Source of the DNA: Aspidapion aeneum
Lineage: Eukaryota; Arthropoda; Insecta; Coleoptera; Brentidae
DNA: 64,000 bases
Assembly (NCBI GenBank): GCA_963576565.1
Contig: OY755042.1
Span: 1,630,001 to 1,694,000 of the forward strand
Reading direction: 5' to 3'
The notes beneath the pieces were generated by a model that worked only from the letters and a program-made list of their open reading frames with translations, did no database searches and was not told the DNA's origin. Numbering within the stretch: the stretch's first letter is position 1; the number at the start of each line of letters is the position of its first letter. The position numbers were made by a program, and so were the translations under genes. Positions 1 through 10,700 of this stretch are shown here, one piece after another.

Positions 1-185
1 AACTACTAGTCGCAGTTGAATACAAAATGACCAAATAACCTGATTTATAAAAATACAAAACTGTTTAATTTCGTAAGTGCGCTTTGGGCATCAAAACAAA
101 AAGTTGAAGCAATTTTGTACCCAACTGTGACTATTAGTTACAAGTAAATTTAGCAGTTGTGTGTTTTTTTTATTTAATTTTTTTT
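1..185 (+). mobile_element. 3' tail of family D non-LTR retrotransposon, copy 2
   Basis: Bases from about 10 to 185 match the 3' end of the family D element at about 15597-15785, including the final reverse transcriptase codons and the short 3' UTR. This copy lacks the 27 bases found at 15697-15723 of the other copy. It starts at or before the window edge, so its 5' extent is unknown. No TSD can be tested. Confidence 0.75.
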
Positions 186-983
186 ATTATATCTATGGTT
201 TGTGAAGCGAGCAGGCAAAACCTTGACTTTGACCTTTAAAAGCTTCCATAGGAATGAGCACAGACGATTATCTCCTTCATTTTCTCTTCCATACTACACC
301 TTATAAATTACGGGACCGCTTTCCCTCCATTCTTTAAATGCTTTAACCACTTCCTCTGTGCTAGAATAGGCCGGTAAGTTTATCACATATAATTTAATTT
401 TTTTGCTCTGTGTATTTTCTTAATATTTAAAATTTACTTGCTTGTTCGTACTCAAGGCAATACGTACGAACTACCTTCTAACCATTTCTTGTTCTAGTCC
501 AGGGTTAGCCCGCGATTAGAAAAACGATAACTGCAATGGACTGTAAATATTTTAATTAATGAAAGCGCGAACAAACATAAATATATTGATATGAAATTAC
601 GAAATAATCAAACGTCCATAGGTTAGTTGTTGGTGCCACACAACGGCAATCAGAAACAAAGCACTCACCAATTTGCAGCCAATTTCTCCACGTTCCAAGG
701 GGCCCCTTTCCGGATCTAATGATGTCACCACGTAGCTGAAGGGCTGAAGTTTCTAGTTCTCTGCTTCAGTACACCAAAATCGAGCACTTTCAAGTGTAGA
801 AATTTAAAATAGTTGGAGAACGAAATTAACACGCCATTTCTCGAGGCGATTGACAAAGGATCTCTCTGATTCTTGGTGCGCATGTCCAATGCGCGAAAAA
901 TGCACTTTGTCCTTCATCCAATTGTGTGGTTTTAAAAATTTAAAAAACAACCGCGAAATTTAGCGGGAGCTAACAGTCCAGTA

Positions 984-1718
984 CAGTGTTGCCAACTATT
1001 GGAAAGCGAAAATCCGTAGCGTGAACGCGAAAAATCTGTAGAAATCCGTAGGTTCAAAGAAGACTAAAAACAAAAAAAGGTGCTATTTTTTACAATTAAA
1101 AAGTTTATATTGGTTTGATTTTTTTCTTTTTTTGACAGTGAGAGGAGTGCACAACTTTTTTGGTACGGAATTGCACGAGAACGGTACGGTACTTACTGCT
1201 CCGTTCCAACCAATGAAATTCTTCTTTTTCTAAGGTTCCAACGGATCCAAATAAACTTTTTTGCAGTGCCGCCAATTTTCTAAACGGAAGAAATAAAAAG
1301 TACGTACTTTTTAAACTTTTTTATTTAGTTAAGGTACGTACAAACACTAATATTTTCTAGTGCAACATACATAACGTAAAACATAGTTTAACTTTCGTGG
1401 CGCGAAGCGTTGTTTGACTCCCCATCAAACAACGCGCGAAGTAGTTCTAAATAATGTTGCAGCGACCGTCCGCTAGATGTCTAGAAAAATAAGGACACTG
1501 ATCCAAGCAAAACCTTTTACCAAAATAATTAAAATGTAGGAAAAAAAGTCTGAGGACTGATAAGGAGGAATGAGGCGCGGCCGCCGTTGTGTTTCGATGT
1601 TTATCGTTTTATAGTAAAATTGCCAAAAATCTGTAGATTTGGATCCAAAATCGGATATCGGAGATCGAAATCCAAAATCCGTAGATCTACAGATAAATCC
1701 GTAGGGTTGGCAACACTG
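984..1718. mobile_element. hAT-type MITE, CAGTGTTGCC ends, perfect 8-bp TSD
   Basis: The element starts CAGTGTTGCCAAC and ends with the reverse complement GTTGGCAACACTG. It is flanked by the perfect 8-bp duplication gtccagta at 976-983 and 1719-1726, the TSD length of hAT elements (P elements also make 8 bp). Subterminal copies of a ccgtag/ctgtag motif occur at both ends. It has no transposase, so it is non-autonomous. A relative lies at 48943-49776. Confidence 0.8.
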
Positions 1719-2233
1719 GTCCAGTATCTTATCTATCAAGTCGCCCATATAAAACTTCCCCCTCTACTTGCATCGTGTCATGAGGACAGTCGAAACTTTG
1801 ATCTCTGTTTTAAGGTGTTAGTTAGTGTTGTTATTGTGTTTTCGTGTGGCTCATATTATAATAACCAATTATTGGAAATAGAAATAGAAGGTATTTATCA
1901 TATTTTAAAACGTATTTTTAGTTCTTTGTTGTTTACATTGTACGTTTACGAAATATTTTAAAATGCCCTATTTGGGTATTTATATTTGCCTAATTTTTTC
2001 CGTATCAAAGCGTTTTAGTTGCCTGCCGGGTCTTGCCGAGCTATTTTTCTTTAATAGACATGAAGTTTAGGCTTATGTTAATCATGGCTCACCGAAAAAT
2101 TGTCCGCCTGCTTCCGTCATTTTGACTTATATGCATTCAAAGGCTTTGACAAAGCAGTGATACGCGTGTAAAGAAAGATATATAAAATACTATTTTTCTA
2201 TTTGGTCCAAAAATGTACTAAAAACAAATAAAA

Positions 2234-2296
2234 ATACCCCCAGCAAGCTAATGCGAGGATTCAAATAGAACCCTTGCATTAGCTCGCTGGAGGTAT
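2234..2296. repeat. Long imperfect hairpin, about 25-bp arms
   Basis: The left arm at 2234-2258 and the right arm at 2271-2296 are reverse complements with about three mismatches, separated by about 12 bases. The size resembles a pre-miRNA or a tiny foldback MITE. No TSD is evident and function is unknown. Confidence 0.55.
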
Positions 2297-2583
2297 GAGA
2301 GTCTTTTGAAAGGTATGTTACATTTTAAGGGGGTATCGGTTTAATCTATTTAATATGCACTAAAGTTGCTTCGGATGTAGTTACACTTCTTTGTTTAACT
2401 TGTTTTAGGTGATGATTGGTCTCTTTAGACTCGAAACATGTCGTAAATAAAACCCGAAACAATAAAGACTTTAGCGGAGAAGATATTCAGTTTTTCTTTG
2501 TAATTTGAAAACTCCACTTTGAAAAATGGACTATTTTTTCAATAAAAATACAATTAAAAGCAACAAAACCTTAAAAATATGTA

Positions 2584-2993
2584 CAGGATGTCCCAAATTC
2601 GATGTTTTTGGGGGTTTTAGGTATTTCTAGGAGAGATAGAAAAAAAACTAACTCCCACTTGCAAGCCTCAATTTTCAAAAAATGATTAAAGGTAAAAACC
2701 GCATCTTGATAATGCAAGCTATTTTGAAACTACGTAGGGCTTTTGAGAAGTCCGCATTTTGGAAGAGGGCCTATAACTTTTTTATTTATGAAAATTTCAT
2801 ATTGATGTGAAGTGATTTTTTATAGTTTTTTTAACAAATAATCCAACTGGCACAATAATTCTTATCTGTCACTTTTAGTTTTATTATTTTTTTTAGTTTA
2901 AATGTATAAATGTAGGATTACAATATCGTTATTCTTATCCTCAACAAAAACAACAACTCACTCCGTTTAATCCATGACATGTGGGACAGCCTG
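2584..2993. mobile_element. TA-flanked MITE, family E copy 1
   Basis: The inner ends read CAGGATGTCCC and GGGACAGCCTG and are bordered by TA on both sides (2582-2583 and 2994-2995). This is consistent with a Tc1/mariner-type MITE. The same element with the same flanking sequence recurs at 22525-23347, so this insertion predates duplication of block N. Confidence 0.6.
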
Positions 2994-3038
2994 TATAGAT
3001 ATATTTTTTAATGTAAACAGTTTATCGAACAGTTTATC

Positions 3039-3080
3039 GAACCGAACCGAACCGACCCGAACCGAACCGAACCGAACCGA
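3039..3080. repeat. (ACCGA)n short tandem repeat
   Basis: Eight or so units of a pentamer close to accga. It abuts a 24-bp sequence starting cgcacataggag that also occurs at 22400 beside a Transib-like end. Confidence 0.85.
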
Positions 3081-3109
3081 CGCACATAGGAGTATTCGTA
3101 TCATAAAGG

Positions 3110-3960
3110 CGTCGCCAATATTTGCCTGTAGTGTTTTGTAGTTGGAGTTGTGATTGTTTTTTTTATATAACTCAGATTTTAAACTATTATGTTTTATGAA
3201 AAGCTAGTAAGGTATACTTAAATTGCGTTTTTTATAAGGAGTTTTTGTTGGAATGGTAATTTTTTTGTCCCTACTGTAACGCGGTAGTTTTTGCCATGAT
3301 ACTCACCCAAATTCTATCAAATGTGTTAAAATATAATATAAGATAGCTAATGAGAAACTAGCTATTATAATAACCAGCAAAATATTTGTTAAAAACTAAT
3401 TTTTAGAGATTTTGGTTAGGTATTTACAGTATTTTTGAAGTGAGGACACAAATGATTAAAATACACATTATCTGAAAAATAATTTATTCTTTTACCTAAG
3501 TTGTATTTAAACGACAAGTTAAATATCTTTACAATCGTGTAAAACTTTCGAAAATCCATTGATTAGTTTTTAAGATATTTGCTTTCAAATTTTCAAATTC
3601 AACATGGAATGATAAAATAAAAATTAAATCCGAAAAAAATTAAATTCTAATTAAAATTAATTATTTTATGAGTCCATGTTAAATTTGAAAGTTTGAAGGC
3701 AATTATCTTAAAAACTAATGGATAGAATTCTGAAATTTTTACACAGTTGTAAGGACACTCAAAAGGCCTTCAAAACAAAGTACTTTTCCTATTCAAAATA
3801 TAGGGGTAATGAGGGTGCGTAAGTTGGGTTGAGTTTAGGTTGGCTGGTTCACCACTTACACCACTCATTCGAGAAATACCCAATATTTTGAGATAAGAAA
3901 TTGAAAAACCTAATTGTAAAGTTTATTGAAAGGAAATCAGTAAAAACGATGCATATAAAA
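3110..3960. repeat. AT-rich spacer containing an inverted repeat (3530-3755)
   Basis: About 90 bases at 3530-3620 are repeated in reverse complement at about 3660-3755, making a foldback with a short loop. Both arms include a variant of aaaactaatggatag. The rest of the interval shows nothing recognisable. Confidence 0.55.
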
Positions 3961-4320
3961 TATCTAAAGTGCACCATCTTAGTTTTCATCTAGTTGCAGT
4001 CGTTTTGGTCGCTTGGAAGATAGGAAAAACGGGAAAATTGTAACACTCACGGCGTTTGTTGTGCTTCTTGTCGGTTTCCCGATTGCGACTCCTCGCGCAG
4101 ACTCGCGCGTGTCTCGGTGCGGGGATAAGTCATATTCATATACCCCGCGAAATTTGAAATCAAAAGTAATATTAAAATATAAAAGTAGCCAAAAGCTGGC
4201 AAATAATTCTTGCACCAACATTTTCCGGCCACCAAAACACGCGTGTTTTTAGTAAGGATACGAAAAAAAAACTATATCTAAATACCCAAATCGTGCAAGT
4301 ATGCACGAAAATTTACCTTA
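3960..4320 (-). other. Possible 3' UTR/LTR remnant of the BEL/Pao element
   Basis: This lies directly downstream, on the minus strand, of the BEL/Pao pol fragment ending at 4405, where a 3' LTR would be expected. It is more GC-rich than its surroundings at 4010-4140. Without a second LTR in the window the boundaries cannot be proved, and no end motif or TSD was found. Confidence 0.25.
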
Positions 4321-4404
4321 ATTCTAGTAAATTATAAAAAGGAAAAAAAAATATATATAAAGAAAAGGAAAAAATTAAAAATTTTGAGCAAAATTTCGAA
4401 AAAT

Positions 4405-4985
4405 TTACTTGTGTTCTACCTCCGGCAGGGGCAGGACACATAACTTGACCACCGGTCTTCGATAAGTACCAATGGCGGTTTTTACTGTCACGACGCGAGT
4501 AAGCCCATCAGCACCTGGATGTAGCGCTACAACACGTCCGAGTGACCACTGCACAGGTGGTTTTTGCTCATTCTTAATAACGACTAAAGTGTTGACTTTT
4601 ATGTCATTGCATTTCTCAGTCCACTTAACACGTTGTTCAAGTGTGTTTAAATATTCTAAACGCCACTTTTTCCAAAAGTCAGCTTGAAGTCTTTGGACAA
4701 GCTGCCAGCGAGACAAAGTGTTAAGCTTGAGGTCGGAAAAATCAGGTTCTGGTATAGAATTTAAAGGCTCCAATGTTAGAAAATGACCTGGTGTCAGCGG
4801 AAGGAGGTCATTTGGATCTAGACTTTGAGCATAGAGAGGTTTACTATTGAGTAAAGCCTCAACTTGAAACAAGAAAGTAGTAAATTCCTCATATGTAAGG
4901 CGCTGTTCGCCTACAACACGTTTGAGATGAGCCTTGGTGGATTTTACTCCAGCCTCGGCGAAACCGTTTATTATATCCCTCGAAG
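4405..4985 (-). pseudogene. BEL/Pao retrotransposon pol C-terminus (integrase tail, DUF5641-like)
   Basis: On the minus strand an open frame encodes the C-terminal region of a Pao/BEL polyprotein. The order of motifs is AEAGVKSTKAHLKRVVGEQ, LTYEEF, QVEALLNSKPL, LTPGHFL, SRWQLVQRLQ-DFWKKW, a hydrophobic WSLGRVV stretch, and a final RRPVVKLCVLP. This is the integrase-core end followed by the DUF5641 tail that precedes the 3' LTR in this superfamily. The frame has no internal stop back to about 4985, where homology ends abruptly, so the copy is severely 5'-truncated. It lacks an ATG start; the conventional ORF begins at a TTG. Whether it belongs to the same family as the gag at 62701 cannot be judged, because the two do not overlap. 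Confidence 0.85.
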
Positions 4986-5194
4986 GGGGTTCCTGCTACA
5001 AAAATTTCAAGATAGCCAAAAAGTGCCCCCCTTGCAAACAAAATCGACGAGTTTTCGAGAAAATCCAGGTGGATCCTTTTTAAATTTTAACCATGTATAT
5101 CTCACTTTTTTAAATTCAAAATCAAAAATACAAGAATCTTTTGACTTATGCCGATCTTTGATTTTGCCAAGGAAGTATAAACACTCCTAGTAAC

Positions 5195-5545
5195 ACAGGT
5201 ACGTTTTAAAAGCATTTTTAAAAAGTCCATATCGGAGCTAGAAAACGTTTTAAAAATGTACACCTAGGTCCCCTAGGGTGCGATATAGGTCCCTGGAACG
5301 TTTTTGTGGGTCTTTTTACGTTTTTAAGACGGCTCCACAGAACGTTTTTACAATGTTTTAAAAACGTTTTTCGGACGTTTGTCAAATTTAATTTTTTTAT
5401 ACCTTCTGCAAAATTTGAGGACGTTTAATAAACGTTCCATTGACGTTCGTGAACATTCCATAGCGTTTCGAGGACGTAGAAAAAACGTTCCAGGGGACGT
5501 TTTAAGAACATTTAAAGGACCTTTTAGAAACGTTCCAAAGACCTC
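5195..5545. repeat. Degenerate acgttt/ggacct repeat array, left part
   Basis: Irregular repeats of phrases such as gaacgttt, aaacgttcc and ggacctttt recur every 20-60 bases. The array continues after Jk-A at 6480-6915, so Jk-A (5662-6398) probably inserted within or beside it. Confidence 0.5.
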
Positions 5546-5661
5546 ATAATGTCAAGGCCTCTGGCCCCCTTTTATGGGCCTCTACGTATTGAACCCTTTC
5601 ATATTGTCCCTTTGATCTGGAGCCGTATTAAAACCTTAATTCGCTTCAATTTTAGTAACGT

Positions 5662-6398
5662 GATTTTACAAACAAAAATATAAATCACATACAAATAACA
5701 ATTAACAACATTCCAGTACCATATTCGAATCAGGCAAAATATCTAGGTATGACACTTGATGCCAAATTGCGCTGGAAAGCACATGTTAAAAAAAAAAGAA
5801 GAACTTGAAATAAGGTATAGAAAAATGAACCGACTAATTGGAAGGAAGTCCAATTTAACAATTCATAATAAGTTACTGCTTTATAGACAAATACTGAAAC
5901 CAGTATGGACATATGGTATTCAACTATGGGGTTGTGCTAAAGAGAGTAACATTCTAGTTGTACAGAGATTTCAAAATAAAGTATTAAGAAACATTGTAAA
6001 TGCACCTTGGTACGTTCGAAATAGTGACCTTCATCGAGATCTAAACATCGAAACTGTAGCAGACACTATAAAAAAGTACGCAAAAAGCCATGAAGATAGA
6101 CTCCATCGGCATGTGAATGTGGAAGCAATTCAGCTTCTAGACAATACTATGCTAGTTCGAAGACTAAAAAGATTGAAGCAGTTTGAGCTAGTAAACTAAG
6201 TGAATAACACATAAAACAAAATAATGCTATAAACACAACACAATTGTGAGTTACAGACTAAACGAAGCGGGGAGAACTGTTGAGTAAACCCTAAGTTTAA
6301 ATCTGACTTTTCTAGTAAATTAATTTAAAACAAAATTGCTAATTAGTGTTACTGACTAGATTGTAATACAATAAACACAGTATGTTTGACAAAAAAAA
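5662..6398 (+). mobile_element. Jockey-like non-LTR retrotransposon copy Jk-A, 5'-truncated
   Basis: This is the last ~740 bp of a Jockey-like element, closely similar to Jk-B and Jk-C. It begins inside the reverse transcriptase thumb region and ends in a short A-rich tail after the conserved phrase tgtttgacaaa. The flanks carry a near-perfect duplication: aattttagtaacgt before and aattttgtaacgt after (one base missing), as expected for target-primed reverse transcription. Confidence 0.85.
5756..6199 (+). pseudogene. C-terminal domain of Jockey-like ORF2 (Jk-A)
   Basis: The frame encodes the post-RT region of ORF2. Typical phrases are GRKSNLTIHNKLLLYRQ, ILKPVWTYGIQLWGCA, and VLRNIVNAPWYVRN, followed by a basic C-terminus. 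The true upstream frame (LDAKLRWKAHV) is joined through an A run of ten bases after the valine codon, so the two halves are out of frame here. The ATG at 5756 is only the first methionine of the shifted frame, not a real start. Homologous C-terminal regions at 7924 and 13743 differ by a few residues. Confidence 0.85.
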
Positions 6399-6479
6399 AA
6401 TTTTGTAACGTAAAAAATTTGGAAGTTTGCTTTCTTCCGATCATCTTATGTAGATAATGATTATGATGCTAGTGGGAAA

Positions 6480-6915
6480 AATGTGAGGGACCTTAAATGT
6501 ACGTTTTCAGAAAGGCCTAAAAAGTGCAATATTTTTTAAAACATCATTCTTGGGAAGTTTTAAAAATGCACTTTTCAGGTATTTATAGGTTAGGGCACGA
6601 AGGGACCTAAAAAGTACATTTTGGAAAGGTCTTGATTTAGGCATTTTAAAAACTTCTTTATAGGAGGTTTTATAACGTACTTTTTAGGTACGCAAATATT
6701 AGGGCCCTGAGGAACCTTAAAAGTACATTTTAGTATGTTTTAGATATTTACGTTTTTGGGTACGGGGATATTGGGGACCTAAAAAGACTTAAAAGTATGT
6801 TTTAAAAACTTAAAAAATGGACGTTTTTTAATTGTACCACTTTGAATGTTTTTAAAACATACTTTTTAGGTATGGGGAAGTTGAGATCTAAAAGGACCTA
6901 AAAAGTACGTTCCTG
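6480..6915. repeat. Degenerate acgttt/ggacct repeat array, right part
   Basis: About eight loosely related units contain ggacctaaaaagtac, acgtttt and ttttaaaaac phrases at uneven spacing. It looks like a decayed minisatellite continuous with 5195-5545 before Jk-A arrived. Confidence 0.5.
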
Positions 6916-6929
6916 GAACGTCCGATATT

Positions 6930-7610
6930 TGCCTAACTGAGAAATTAATTTATTTTGAGTTTTGAGCCTTTTGACCTAGGCCTTTTGAACCTAAGAAGGA
7001 TTGCTTCGGGAATAGACCTAAATTTTAAATAATCCTTTTATATCAAGTGTTGTCAAGTACGTCGTACGCAAGCGAAGCTTTGCATACATTTACATTTTTT
7101 AGTTGGGCTTTTGAAATTTGTATGCAAATTCGTTACTAATATAGCTCTAACGCGGATTTAGCGAAAATTAAACCAAAGGGGACCCAAACGAAATAAGAAT
7201 AACAAGCCGGATGAAAAAAGAATGAAAAAAGAAACGAATGCTTACATATTTACTTTGTCTTTACCGATGTATCCCATTTAGGCGCCTTAATATTCACTTC
7301 TATCTGTCCATCTATCTATTTAGCCTTCTTCTATTCATCTTTGGATACCAATACCTTACACTCTTCTCCGTCTTTCGCTGTGTTCATCCATCTAATTCAT
7401 GTATGTTTCTTCAAATCGTTCTCCCGTATCCTTTGGGGTGTCTCCACTACTTTTATTTTTACATGGTCTCCAGTTTACAATCCATTTGATTTATGATGTC
7501 CTTTACTTTTGTTTTATTTCTTGTCAATTCATTCTTTTTTCTATTTGTTAGCTTTAGTAACATTTTTTTTTCCATTAATCTTTGGGATTTTGTTTCCTTA
7601 TCGATGTCTG
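6930..7610. other. Unassigned spacer
   Basis: Pyrimidine-rich on the + strand from 7235 to 7600, which creates open frames of 65-83 codons with no recognisable motif. A small palindrome, acgtcgtacg-like, lies near 7060. No gene seen. Confidence 0.5.
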
Positions 7611-7809
7611 ATTTTGTAGGGGAGAGTTGCCATCATCACACCGACTCCTACATCGTACCTCTGCATTTCCTGCTAAAATGTGACCAGTAGCACCACCTCG
7701 AAAATTGTAGATAAAACTACCCCGCGAACAACTTTCAACGCAGTAGCAATTGTACTGTGCAAGCAGGTGTAGGCGGTGAAAACTTGAAATAAAGATTTTA
7801 ACCTTTTTC

Positions 7810-8500
7810 CATAGTACCATATTCGAATCAGGCAAAATATCTAGGTATGACACTTGATGCCAAATTGCGCTGGAAAGCACATGTTAAGAAAAAAAAGAAG
7901 AACTTGAGATAAGGTATAGAAAAATGAACTGGCTAATTGGAAGGAAGTCCAATTTAACAATTCATAATAAGTTACTGCTTTATAGACAAATACTGAAACC
8001 AGTATGGATATATGGTATTCAACTATGGGGTTGTGCTAAAGAGAGTAACATTCTAGTTGTACAGAGATTTCAAAATAAAGTATTAAGAAACATTGTGAAT
8101 GCACCTTGGTACGTTCGAAATAGTGACCTTCATCGAGATCTAAAAATCGAAACTGTAGCAGAGACTATAAAAAAGTACGCAAAAAGCCATGAAGATAGAC
8201 TCCATCGGCATGTGAATGTGGAAGCAATTCAGCTTCTAGACAATACTATGCTAGTTCGACGACTAAAAAGAGTGAAGCCGTTTGAGCTAGTAAACTAAGT
8301 GAATTACACATAAAATAAAATAATGCTATAAACACAACACAATTGTGAGTTACAGACTAAACAAAGCGGGGAGAACTGTTGAGTGAACCCTAAGTTTAAA
8401 TCTGACTTTTCTAGTAAATTAAGTTAAAACAAAATTGCTAATTAGTCTTACTGACTAGATTGTAATAAAAAAAACACAGTGTGTTTGACAAATAAAAAAA
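7810..8500 (+). mobile_element. Jockey-like copy Jk-B, 5'-truncated, perfect 10-bp TSD
   Basis: Similarity to Jk-A and Jk-C starts at about 7813 and runs to the A-rich tail. The flanks carry aacctttttc at 7800-7809 and again at 8501-8510. This is the shortest of the three copies and entered the 5' region of the pogo-like transposon. Confidence 0.9.
7924..8298 (+). pseudogene. C-terminal domain of Jockey-like ORF2 (Jk-B)
   Basis: The open frame of 124 codons covers the post-RT region (GRKSNLTIHNKLLLYRQ to KPFELVN). The upstream RT frame ends at a TAA at about 7910, because the A-rich run after the valine codon at 7883 has 11 bases before the next G rather than a multiple of three. The run contains the heptamer A AAA AAG at 7891-7897, in the phase that would allow a -1 shift into this frame. 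The copy is 5'-truncated and cannot be functional on its own. Confidence 0.85.
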
Positions 8501-8717
8501 AACCTTTTTCGATGTAATTTTTTTACATCAAACGTAAGTATCCTATTATTGTACCATTGCCACAATTAAAAATTATTATATTTTGTCAAATAGAACATTG
8601 TTTTGGCCTTTTTAAATTGTAGTTTTTGTAATTTTTCTTAAAAGCTTTGTGTCGAATTTATAGGTTAGAAACAATAATAAGTCAGTTTCCTACATCGTAC
8701 CTCTATCATGTTCTCTA

Positions 8718-8735
8718 CATCGTACCGGTACGATG
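8718..8735. repeat. Perfect 18-bp palindrome
   Basis: catcgtaccggtacgatg reads identically on both strands. It consists of two head-to-head catcgtacc motifs, the same motif repeated near the ends of the pogo-like element, so it may be a transposase-binding dyad. Confidence 0.8.
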
Positions 8736-8775
8736 AAGGCAACTGCAAAAATCTGAGCACAATTTTTTGTTTTCA

Positions 8776-9497
8776 GATGGCAGAAAGAGAAATTAAACGG
8801 AAAAGAGAATATTACAAATGGTCAGAGTAGGATATGCAGGCTGCTATTACATTACATTAGGAGCAGGTATACGGCCCATCAATAGATATGAATTTAAAGA
8901 TTCAGAATTCGTAGCTGCAGACGCCCTAAATGCTACGGATGTTACAGAAGAAAAAGAAAATGACGTAGACAATAATGAATTTAAGAGAAACATAGAAAAA
9001 GAAACTTCTCAAGAAAATATTTACAATATGATACAAAACAACAAAATGAAAATAATAGAATTACCAAGAAAAGCAACGAAGCTCCAGAAGAAGAAAGTTT
9101 ATATTTTTTGCCGGAAATGTTGAAGCCACTGCCAAAAATATCGCTTCAGCAAAAGAAAACCAAAGCAGTTGAGCTCACGTCCACCCCTTACAAAGAGGAA
9201 CTCAAAGCTAAGAAGGAAAAGATGAAGCCAAAGAAGGTTGTTGAAGTAAAAAGAAAGGACTTTACGAAAAAAAAACATAAAGAAAACAAAAATAAATTAA
9301 AAAAAAGCGATTGCGTCGACTCTAGAGCTTCGACGTCTAAAGCAGGAATAAATTTGGTTGAATGGTACTCTTTTATTTGTGACGAAAAAATGGTTGAAGA
9401 AATGATTTAGTGTTGCCAATGTAAAACATGGGTTCATGTATCTTGTTCTACCGCTGAAAAAGGTCAAAAACAAATTTATGTTTGTGACAGATGTTAA
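8776..9497 (+). pseudogene. Deleted pogo-like transposase: N-terminal start joined to C-terminal tail with PHD finger
   Basis: An ATG at 8776, just after a splice-acceptor-like ttttcag, opens MAEREIKRKREYYKWSE, then a TAG, then DMQAAI; this resembles the start of the DNA-binding domain of pogo-type transposases. Within about 30 codons the sequence jumps to a phrase GIRPINRYEFKDSEF, which matches the region after the DDE core in this group, so the catalytic domain is deleted. A lysine-rich linker follows, with a frameshift near 9110. The C-terminus holds a PHD-type zinc finger (FICDE, CCQC, WVHVSC, VCDRC) interrupted by one TAG at 9408. The gene is therefore non-functional. Assignment to pogo rather than a relative such as Tigger is by motif memory only. 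Confidence 0.7.
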
Positions 9498-9984
9498 AAA
9501 CATCTTAGTGGACTTTGTATTTGTATTGTGTATGTATTTTATAATTTCTGATTATTAAAAAATAAAATAGGCATGTTTTCTTCAGTCACTTGTGTTAGTA
9601 TACGATCTAAGAGAAAGCGGTACAATGTAGGAGAAGGGGGGTACGATGTTGGAGAAGGGTCTCCTACATCGTACCGTTTGAAATGTTTTTGTTTTTTAAT
9701 TAAAAAAGATACTTTTAGGTAACCTTTTTTTTTTCGTACCTGGTAATTTATTGTAGGGAGTATCGTAGTTTTTTGAGAAAGTTTTTATAGAAAGAAAAAC
9801 TAAATTAAAGGAAAAAAACACATGGATCTGTAATCGAATTGGTTTGGTAAACAATGTGATTTATCAGGTTTAAAGGCTTATTCGTACGTTTTTACTAAGA
9901 GCTCAGATACCAACCCTAGATATAATTCAAAACACTGTTTTTTACAAGTTTTTTACAAAAACATTCAAGGTTTTTTTTCATATT

Positions 9985-10700
9985 TTAAATAACTTACCTC
10001 ACGACATATTTAACAAAAATATTTATTTTATAAAAAGCATTTTCTTTAATAAGTTTTATTCTAAAGATTGCGTAAGACATATGTATATCGATTAATTGCA
10101 CGTACTGCATTATCGCGCATTTTTTCCATATTTTCCTAATAGGTGTTTGATAAGACTATTATAAAGGCGGCCGACGTGATTTATTCCTATTATTGCTAAT
10201 CGGATCAAAAGGCTGCGCCTTTCTCGATTCTTAAACGACGTTGTTTTCTGCAGACCGCTGGCGCTGTAAAAATAAGAGAAACATAACAAGGAGGCATCGT
10301 GTGTTTCACGTCCGCGTTCGGTCCGCGTCCCTTGTACTCGAATATTTGTATATCCCATGCATGCATGTGTGTTGCTTTGTTTTAAAAAAATATAGAGTAA
10401 GATGGAATCTGGATTTTAACAAATTTGTGGGAAATCGACTATTACAGCAAAGGTTAATTTTTCCAGAAAGTGGTGAATGTTTTATCGAATATTAAGAGGA
10501 AAAGTAACTACTTCCTTTTAGGTTGGATTTGGGCGCAAAAATTAATTTAAAATTAACTGGTAATAAAAAAAAACGCATTTTGATTTTTTTTGCTCGTATA
10601 TAATAAATTTCTTTGATTTTTTAAGGGCTTCGATGTTTTGAGATTATTCTATTTCAATATTTGATAATAGTCTATGAGGAATTTTTTTTCAGATACTTTA
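9985..10700 (+). repeat. Dispersed repeat M, copy 1
   Basis: Segments at 9985-10070 and 10420-10690 match 28410-28830 in the same order and orientation; the copy here has extra DNA in the middle (about 10075-10390). Short frames inside are not conserved between copies. Class unknown. Confidence 0.55.

Larger units (their letters stand above)
470..3010 (+). repeat. Dispersed repeat block N, copy 1 (interrupted)
   Basis: Segments of this block recur in reverse orientation at 22480-23720. Shared landmarks in order are the stretch around 474-505, the stretch 1727-1845, the stretch around 2105-2180, MITE E1 and its flanks. The copy here is longer because extra DNA entered between about 505 and 1720 (including the hAT-type MITE at 984-1718) and between about 1850 and 2100. 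The class of the block is not recognised, and its apparent short ORFs are not conserved between copies. Confidence 0.6.
7616..9675 (+). mobile_element. Internally deleted pogo-like transposon with catcgtacc subterminal repeats
   Basis: The unit is proposed from repeated subterminal motifs (cctacatcgtacc or its complement) at about 7650, 8690-8735, 9620 and 9650-9680, surrounding a defective pogo-type transposase gene at 8776-9497. The exact outer ends are uncertain: no clean TIR with TA duplication was established, and the left boundary is placed at a TAGGGGAGAG motif. Jk-B interrupts the 5' part. Confidence 0.45.

Noticed and set aside
4013..4252. 79-80 codon frames on both strands upstream of the BEL/Pao fragment
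   Set aside because: They fall in presumed LTR/UTR sequence and show no domain.
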